From SOKP01 sp048887165 (lineage in GTDB: Archaea > Asgardarchaeota > Lokiarchaeia > Sigyniarchaeales > SOKP01), in the NCBI GenBank assembly GCA_048887165.1, contig JBHLJZ010000077.1, positions 1 through 18,797 on the forward strand: a stretch of DNA of 18,797 nt, read 5' to 3'. The notes under the pieces are model-generated. The model was given only the letters and a program-made list of their open reading frames with translations. It had not been told where the DNA came from and ran no database searches. Positions within the stretch are counted from its first letter, which is position 1. Each line of letters opens with the position of its first letter. A program made the position numbers and the translations under genes. This document shows positions 14,451 to 18,797 of this stretch, in pieces.

Positions 14451-15830
14451 CTATTGATATTTTTTTTTTAAAGAATTTGTTAATTCTTCTAAATTTTTTG
14501 AGATTTTCAACTTAAAAACTTGATTTTCCTCTAATTCTTTATACTTCTCAGGTAACTTTTTTATATTTTCTAAATAGAATTGTTGAATCTCATCTATATT
14601 AGGTAAACCATTTAATAATTCTCCACTTTTCATTATGGGTATTAATAAACCTTCTGCATTAGGTGGAACCGGCTCACCTTCCAAAGCTAGTATGTCCTCT
14701 TTAAACAAACTATTTTCATCATATATACGGAAAATTTGCTTGATTCCAGGATATGTTATCTTCTCTTCACTTATTTTAATTTTAGGCTCATTATTGTACT
14801 CTATCAACTTGTAAACTCCTGAAATAGTAGGATCATCACTTGAAGTTGCTAATTCAGTTCCAATGCCAAAAGCATCTATAGGAGCGTCGTTATCGATTAT
14901 TTTTTTTATTTTATATTCATTTAGATCTGAGCTTGCAACAATTAAAACCTTCTTACAGCCACTTCCATCTAAAATTTTTCGAACCTTTTTAGCATGTTCA
15001 ATAAGATCACCAGAATCTATTCTAACTCCTCTTATACTATTTCCATACTTACTAGACTTTTTTGCTCCTTTTTCAGTATCATAAGTATCAATTAATAAAA
15101 TCGAATTTTCTCCGTATATATTATAATATAAATCAAAACTATCAGCTTCATTATCAAATTTTTGGACAAATGAGTGAGCCATTGTGCCAGTAGAATTGAT
15201 CCCTAACTCGAGATCTGCAATTACATTACTTGTTCCATTAAATCCAGCAATATAACTAGCTCTCGCAGCATACACACCAGCAAGGGGACTATGTGATCTT
15301 CTTGTACCAAATTCGAGTAAAACTTTATCTAGTGCTACACTTTTGATTCTCGAAGCTTTTGAAGCTATTAATGTTTGAAAATTAATAACATTCAATATAT
15401 ATGTTTCAGCTATCTGAGCATGAAATATCGGACCTTGTATCCTTATAATAGGTTCATTAGGGAAAAAGAAATTTCCTTCTTTTATCGCCCATATATCTAA
15501 ATTGAATTTGAAGTTAGGTAAATACTCATCAAAGAAACTCGAATCAATATTTTTAAATACTTCTTTGTTTCTTAAAAATTCAATAGTTCGCTCAGTAAAT
15601 CTGGCATTTTGTAAATATTGAATTATTTGCTCTAAACCAGCAAAAATTAAATAATTCCGATTTTTAGGGAATTTTCTTATAAATAATTCAAAGGTTGCTA
15701 TATCATTTTTCTCTTTAATGTTTTTTTCAAGATTATATTGGTAATACGCAGCACCCATCGTCAATTGATAAAAATCAGTGGCAAGGATCATATTGATATC
15801 GTTAACAAAACCAGATTTTAAATTTTTCAT
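14451..15830 (-). CDS. pncB: Nicotinate phosphoribosyltransferase
   Basis: A 459-residue enzyme converting nicotinate and PRPP to nicotinate mononucleotide, the entry step of NAD salvage. The N-terminal signature ATDFYQLTMGAAYY (17-30) and FELFIRKFP (47-55) are characteristic. EFGTRR (173-178) binds the substrate. GTMAHSF (215-221) carries His219, the position phosphorylated in the family. RIDSGDL (270-276) and GIGTEL (322-327) bind the ribose-phosphate part. All expected motifs are in order and the length is normal. The ATG at 15830 gives 13 residues before the first motif; Met14 is a possible later start but would leave almost no N-terminus. It is first of a minus-strand series with the Fe-S and crotonase genes, with no obvious functional link beyond redox cofactor supply. 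Confidence 0.9.
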   Translation of the reverse strand: MKNLKSGFVNDINMILATDFYQLTMGAAYYQYNLEKNIKEKNDIATFELFIRKFPKNRNYLIFAGLEQIIQYLQNARFTERTIEFLRNKEVFKNIDSSFFDEYLPNFKFNLDIWAIKEGNFFFPNEPIIRIQGPIFHAQIAETYILNVINFQTLIASKASRIKSVALDKVLLEFGTRRSHSPLAGVYAARASYIAGFNGTSNVIADLELGINSTGTMAHSFVQKFDNEADSFDLYYNIYGENSILLIDTYDTEKGAKKSSKYGNSIRGVRIDSGDLIEHAKKVRKILDGSGCKKVLIVASSDLNEYKIKKIIDNDAPIDAFGIGTELATSSDDPTISGVYKLIEYNNEPKIKISEEKITYPGIKQIFRIYDENSLFKEDILALEGEPVPPNAEGLLIPIMKSGELLNGLPNIDEIQQFYLENIKKLPEKYKELEENQVFKLKISKNLEELTNSLKKKYQ

Positions 15831-15934
15831 GTCATAACTCAGCGAAATAAATTATTTCATTAATTATTAATTTTGATTTTTTTGATAATAAACATTCTTT
15901 AATAAAAATAAAATCTACAAATTTATTGCAAATT

Positions 15935-16876
15935 TCACTTTATAAATGAAATTTTTCTTATATTTTTTACAATAAATAACTTTAAGAAATTATCTTTAGT
16001 TAGTTTTCCATTCACACTTACCTTTTTTCCTATTTTTAAATCGTTTTCATTATACAGTTTATCGCTTATTCTAAGATATAGAATCTCAGTAGATTCTATA
16101 TCCTCTTCTCTAAAATCACTTTTTTTCTCTATTCTTGGTCCAAATCTAACATTTTTTAAGGTTATTAAAAAATATGTGGTTGTTATATCCTGGAAAACCT
16201 GTTGTTTTTCCTCAATATTTGTTATTTCTCCTTCATAAACAGTAATACTATTATCAATATATTTCTGTAATTCAAAATCTTCTGCACTTTCATCGTAAAT
16301 ACTAATAGATTGATCATCACCTTTAGATGGACTAAAGGATATTTGTATTGTTTCAATAGTATTTTTAAAATCTGGAGGTAAAATCGTTAATTTCCAATCA
16401 GATAAGTTGAAATAACCTTCTTTTAAAGAGATTATAAAACCAACCCAAAAATGATTGCAAAATCCCATGTTTGAACCTATTCGACAATCGCAATCTCTTT
16501 CTGGATTATTTATATTTTTAGAAGTAATTGATAAATAAGATTTAATTTCCCAATTAAATCCTTTAAATGTTAATTCAATCTCATGTTCTTCTTCGTTTAT
16601 TAGCTTTACATTCTCTATTGTTTCTCTGTCTTCCCCCCTAATTTTCTTAATTGCCAAATTGATTTCTGATGAGATAATATCTAATTCCTTCTGCTTTAGA
16701 AGCTCTTTATACTCCTCCTCTGCTAAAGAGTCCAAAATAAAATCAATCAATTCTAGTTTTTTTAGTTTTGAGAATCCTCCTATCTCAAAATCTCTGCAAA
16801 TTTGCTTTAAACCATCAACATTAAGGGATTGTAATAAGTAACTTAAGTAAGTTCTTTCATCTAATTTTTTACTCAA
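15935..16876 (-). CDS. SAP-like, SWIM zinc finger and OB-like domain protein
   Basis: A 313-residue protein with no family I can name as a whole. Residues 13-51 (LLQSLNVDGLKQICRDF, then SKLKKLELIDFILDSL) look like a SAP/Rho-N helix-extended-helix nucleic-acid-binding motif. C129-x-C131 and C140-x-H142 form a SWIM-type zinc finger (CDC, GFCNHFWVGFII). The C-terminal part (about 212-310) is beta-rich with the rhythm of an OB fold: VYEGEITNIEEK, TTYFLITLKNVR, GKKVSVNGKL. Together this suggests single-stranded DNA or RNA binding, perhaps in repair or replication. The start codon is TTG; no upstream in-frame ATG exists and the next Met is at residue 137, past half the SWIM motif. A TTTTATAAAA at 16901-16910 fits a leaderless start there. 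The gene is alone, divergent from the small repeat protein. Confidence 0.65.
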   Translation of the reverse strand: MSKKLDERTYLSYLLQSLNVDGLKQICRDFEIGGFSKLKKLELIDFILDSLAEEEYKELLKQKELDIISSEINLAIKKIRGEDRETIENVKLINEEEHEIELTFKGFNWEIKSYLSITSKNINNPERDCDCRIGSNMGFCNHFWVGFIISLKEGYFNLSDWKLTILPPDFKNTIETIQISFSPSKGDDQSISIYDESAEDFELQKYIDNSITVYEGEITNIEEKQQVFQDITTTYFLITLKNVRFGPRIEKKSDFREEDIESTEILYLRISDKLYNENDLKIGKKVSVNGKLTKDNFLKLFIVKNIRKISFIK

Positions 16877-16900
16877 GTTGTTTCACACTTAATTATTAGA

Positions 16901-16910
16901 TTTTATAAAA
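16901..16910 (-). promoter_or_regulatory. TATA box of the SAP-SWIM-OB gene
   Basis: TTTTATAAAA is centred about 29 nt upstream of the TTG start at 16876. Transcription would begin within a few bases of the start codon, which supports the unusual TTG and a leaderless mRNA. There is no Shine-Dalgarno sequence. Confidence 0.4.
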
Positions 16911-17187
16911 ACTCATGAATGCTTTTCTAATATAAATTTGTATCTTAATATTTATCATTTTTGGTAAGACGATTTTATTTCTAATTATTCTAATATTTTT
17001 ATAGAAATAGATCTTGCTATTTTCTAAAATGTTATATCTTTTATATCTGAAAGTATAAAAATTGTCTAAAATCAAAATTAAATTTTTATTATATTTAAAA
17101 AGAAATGATTAATTCGACCTCAAGGTAGAAGAAAATTACAGATTAGTTAATAAATTTCTAATAATACAACCCAAATCGATAATGAGT

Positions 17188-17204
17188 CCACATAATTTAT
17201 GTGG
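17188..17204. promoter_or_regulatory. Perfect 17-bp palindrome, candidate operator
   Basis: CCACATAA (17188-17195), one central T, then TTATGTGG (17197-17204). The arms are exact reverse complements and are richer in G and C than the surrounding DNA. It lies about 60 bp upstream of the TATA box of the small repeat protein, an activator-like position, and could bind a dimeric winged-helix regulator. Confidence 0.5.
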
Positions 17205-17255
17205 GAAAAAATTCGGAAAAAAAAGAATTTCATAACTTTCATTATTGAATTGTAT

Positions 17256-17270
17256 GAAAAGGTTTAAATA
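17256..17270 (+). promoter_or_regulatory. BRE and TATA box of the small repeat protein gene
   Basis: A purine-rich GAAAAGG (17256-17262) directly precedes TTTAAATA (17263-17270), matching the BRE plus TATA arrangement of archaeal promoters. Start of transcription is predicted at about 17293, exactly where the hairpin element begins. Confidence 0.5.
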
Positions 17271-17292
17271 TGTAACTATCCAATAATATTCT

Positions 17293-17328
17293 AATCAAAT
17301 AATTGTTTATATAAACGGTTGTTTGATT
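17293..17328 (+). promoter_or_regulatory. 36-nt hairpin-forming leader element
   Basis: The element is symmetric about 17310/17311. Of 18 base pairs, 15 are Watson-Crick, including the core GTTTATATAAAC (17305-17316) and outer arms AATCAAA/TTTGATT. The three remaining pairs (17300-17321, 17303-17318, 17304-17317) are U-G, so the plus-strand RNA can pair along its whole length apart from a terminal loop. It ends eight bases before AGGTGA. As DNA it could alternatively be an operator at the transcription start. Confidence 0.5.
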
Positions 17329-17349
17329 AAAAACATAGGTGAAAAAATT

Positions 17350-17562
17350 ATGAGTAAAATTGACCCCGATTTTTTGAAATTCTTTGGAGAAATTAAATTT
17401 GCAGAAGAGAAGAGTATGTCCGCTGGTGATTTTGAGAGAAGCATGGCAAATTACTTTAAAAAAGAAAAAATAAAAGTACCTCGAGGAAGATATAAGTTCG
17501 CTGAAGTTAATAGTCCTGCTGCCGAAGATTTTGAAGAATCATTTAACCAATATTTTGAGTAA
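17350..17562 (+). CDS. Small protein of 70 residues with two copies of a 21-residue repeat
   Basis: I recognise no family. The start is the ATG at 17350, supported by AGGTGA (17337-17342) with a seven-base spacer; an in-frame TTG at 17323 would place nine extra codons across the hairpin and Shine-Dalgarno site and is unlikely. Two units align without gaps: residues 16-36 and 49-69, consensus KFAE-xx-S-xx-A-x-DFE-x-S-xxx-YF, 12 of 21 identical. The DNA of the two units is much more diverged than the protein, which points to selection on the amino-acid pattern. A basic linker (about 37-48, KKEKIKVPRGRY) joins them. There is no signal peptide, membrane segment or cysteine. Each unit could be a short helical binding motif, so an adaptor or bivalent linker is possible. 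It is flanked by long spacers and appears to be its own transcript. Confidence 0.7.
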   Translation: MSKIDPDFLKFFGEIKFAEEKSMSAGDFERSMANYFKKEKIKVPRGRYKFAEVNSPAAEDFEESFNQYFE

Positions 17563-17744
17563 ATTTAACTAGATTTTTTATAAACTACTTTTAATATTAT
17601 TTTCATTAAATTTTTAATTAATTTAATTCAGATTTTAATCCTATTTATAAAGACCATTTCTTTTAATTATTTTTGAAATATAATGATGTTATTTTTAATT
17701 TTAGAATATTTTTTAAGATTAGAAAAAAAGAATATTATTAAATT

Positions 17745-18605
17745 ATGTCTGTAAATGATTGGTATAAAGAAATTGAAGAAAATTTTGTTGACGTCAATGG
17801 TATAAAACTACATATCATAAGCATCGGTTCTGGTCAACCATTAATATTACTTCATGGATTCCCAGATTTTTGGTACGGATGGAAAAGTGTTATTCCTAAA
17901 TTGAAAGACAAGTTTAGGTTAATAATACCAGATATGAGAGGTTATAATTTATCTGACAAACCAAAAGGAATTCAAAAGTATAGAATAGATTATCTTATAG
18001 AAGATATTAGAGTAATTATTGAGAAATTAAGCTTAGGTAATGTATATTTAGCGGGTCATGATTGGGGTGGTGTTGTTGCATGGGTCTTTGCTGAAAAATA
18101 TCCAAATTTATTAAAAAAATTAGCAATATTAAATGCTCCTCATCCAAAAATATTTCAAGAAAAGCTGAGAAATGATAAAAAACAACAAGAAGCCAGTTTC
18201 TATATTTTCAAATTTCTTAAACCTGATGGAGAAAAATGGTTATTTGAAGAAGACTATAAATGGTTAAAATGGGCTGTGTTTGAAGGGATGGTTAATAAAA
18301 AGGATTTTAGCGAGCTAGATAAACAAAAATATTTAGAAGCATGGACTCAAGAAAATGCTATTCTCAGTGGAGTAAATTATTATCGAGCTAATATAAGTTT
18401 TGACCAATTTACAGGAATAATTAATGTCCCAACAATAGTTATTCATGGTATGAAAGATGTGGCAGTATTATCTGGCGTATTAGAAGGATTATCAAAATAT
18501 GTTTCTGATCTAAAAGTCGTTCGTGCTGAAAATTCTTCACATTGGGTTATACATGATGAACCTGATTTAATAGTAAAGAATTTCATAGAATTCTTTAATT
18601 ATTAA
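17745..18605 (+). CDS. Alpha/beta hydrolase, epoxide hydrolase-like
   Basis: A 286-residue alpha/beta-hydrolase fold enzyme of the epoxide hydrolase/haloalkane dehalogenase group. HGFP (37-40) forms the oxyanion-hole turn. GHDWGG (104-109) carries the nucleophile Asp106. HGMKD (234-238) supplies the acid Asp238. SSHW (264-267) contains the catalytic His266. MRGYNLSDKP (64-73) and LNAPHP (129-134) are typical of this group, and the cap domain (about 135-220) contains Tyr212/Tyr213, candidates for the lid tyrosine that activates an epoxide. An aspartate nucleophile argues against esterase or lipase. Haloacetate dehalogenase is the main alternative. It has no signal peptide, so it is cytoplasmic. 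No Shine-Dalgarno site is visible; TTTATAAA at 17644-17651 is a possible TATA box. The TTG, ATG or other upstream alternatives are not needed, as the protein has normal length. Confidence 0.83.
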   Translation: MSVNDWYKEIEENFVDVNGIKLHIISIGSGQPLILLHGFPDFWYGWKSVIPKLKDKFRLIIPDMRGYNLSDKPKGIQKYRIDYLIEDIRVIIEKLSLGNVYLAGHDWGGVVAWVFAEKYPNLLKKLAILNAPHPKIFQEKLRNDKKQQEASFYIFKFLKPDGEKWLFEEDYKWLKWAVFEGMVNKKDFSELDKQKYLEAWTQENAILSGVNYYRANISFDQFTGIINVPTIVIHGMKDVAVLSGVLEGLSKYVSDLKVVRAENSSHWVIHDEPDLIVKNFIEFFNY

Positions 18606-18797
18606 AAGGTAAAATTATTACTTATTTTCTTTCTCTCTCAAAAAGTAAAATCTATTAATTCTAATCAATGCTAACTTCTATAATGTTTACATAAAACGCT
18701 TTATATAATAAAAGCCATAAATTTATATGGTTCAATTTATTTGATTTATTTGAAAAGATAGATTTTTTTTATTTACGTAAACTATTTTAATTGAAAA
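18606..18797 (+). other. Right-hand spacer with possible promoter for a gene beyond the window
   Basis: After the hydrolase stop comes a pyrimidine-rich run (about 18618-18640) that may act as a terminator. TTATATAA at 18701-18708 resembles a TATA box and would start transcription near 18731, and eight T at 18763-18770 could be another terminator. No coding region is seen in this stretch. Confidence 0.25.

Larger units (their letters stand above)
16911..17349. other. Long regulatory spacer before the small repeat protein
   Basis: About 440 bases carry no gene. The left half (16911-17160) is plain AT-rich DNA. The right half concentrates signals for the plus-strand gene: a perfect palindrome (17188-17204), a BRE/TATA (17256-17270), a 36-nt hairpin-forming element (17293-17328) and a Shine-Dalgarno site AGGTGA (17337-17342). 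Confidence 0.6.

Noticed and set aside
17323..17349. TTG-initiated longer form of the small repeat protein
   Set aside because: The extra codons run through the hairpin end and the AGGTGA Shine-Dalgarno site, which fits the ATG at 17350 much better.
18715..18730. CCATA...TATGG short inverted repeat in the right-hand spacer
   Set aside because: Arms are only five bases around an AT-rich middle, easily expected by chance here.
1..18797. Mobile elements, CRISPR arrays, tRNA or rRNA genes
   Set aside because: No transposase or integrase motif, no regularly spaced repeats, and no cloverleaf or rRNA-like GC-rich stretch was seen on reading both strands.

Overview
The window is AT-rich and looks archaeal, most likely from an Asgard archaeon of the Lokiarchaeia type. 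The support is: a tetraether-synthase-like radical SAM protein, a geranylgeranyl-reductase-family flavoprotein, a dolichol/phytol-kinase-type membrane enzyme, an ADP-forming acyl-CoA synthetase alpha subunit, TATA boxes at archaeal spacing, GGTGA-type Shine-Dalgarno sites, and several starts that look leaderless or use TTG. The lineage is inferred from gene content and style; no rRNA or ribosomal protein is present to confirm it. No tRNA, rRNA, CRISPR array or insertion sequence was found.

Layout, left to right. Positions 1-68 hold the probable 3' end of a plus-strand gene. An MFS sugar-porter-like transporter (minus) and an adenosine-deaminase-family enzyme (plus) are divergent. A minus-strand block (9260 down to 2753) carries an HGSNAT/DUF1624-like membrane acyltransferase, a geranylgeranyl-reductase-like flavoprotein, a Tes-like radical SAM enzyme, a directly abutting 95-residue protein, a tandem beta-grasp (MoaD/ThiS-like) protein ending in Gly-Gly, and a dolichol/phytol-kinase-like enzyme. 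A diverged paralogue of the acyltransferase sits head-to-head with it on the plus strand (9399-10499). The ADP-forming acyl-CoA synthetase alpha subunit follows on minus. A gene-poor stretch with a possible gene relic comes next, then a minus-strand series: SAP-SWIM-OB-like protein, nicotinate phosphoribosyltransferase, winged-helix/Fe-S protein and enoyl-CoA hydratase/isomerase. At the right end are a 70-residue repeat protein with an elaborate upstream region and an epoxide-hydrolase-like alpha/beta hydrolase, both plus.

Themes. The 2.75-8.1 kb block reads as membrane-isoprenoid work: saturation of isoprenoid chains (GGR), joining of chains into tetraethers (Tes), and phosphorylation of a polyprenol (DGK1/SEC59-like). 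The 10.5-14.4 kb block reads as acyl-CoA and redox metabolism. The adenosine deaminase and nicotinate phosphoribosyltransferase are salvage enzymes.

The least ordinary piece is at 17188-17562. A tiny protein is built from two diverged copies of a 21-residue unit. Upstream of it lie a perfect 17-bp palindrome, a BRE/TATA, and a 36-nt element at the predicted transcription start that can fold as an uninterrupted hairpin using three G-U pairs, all compatible with the sense strand only. Two other genes (adenosine deaminase and tes) also have an inverted repeat touching the Shine-Dalgarno site, so leader structure may be a shared regulatory device here.
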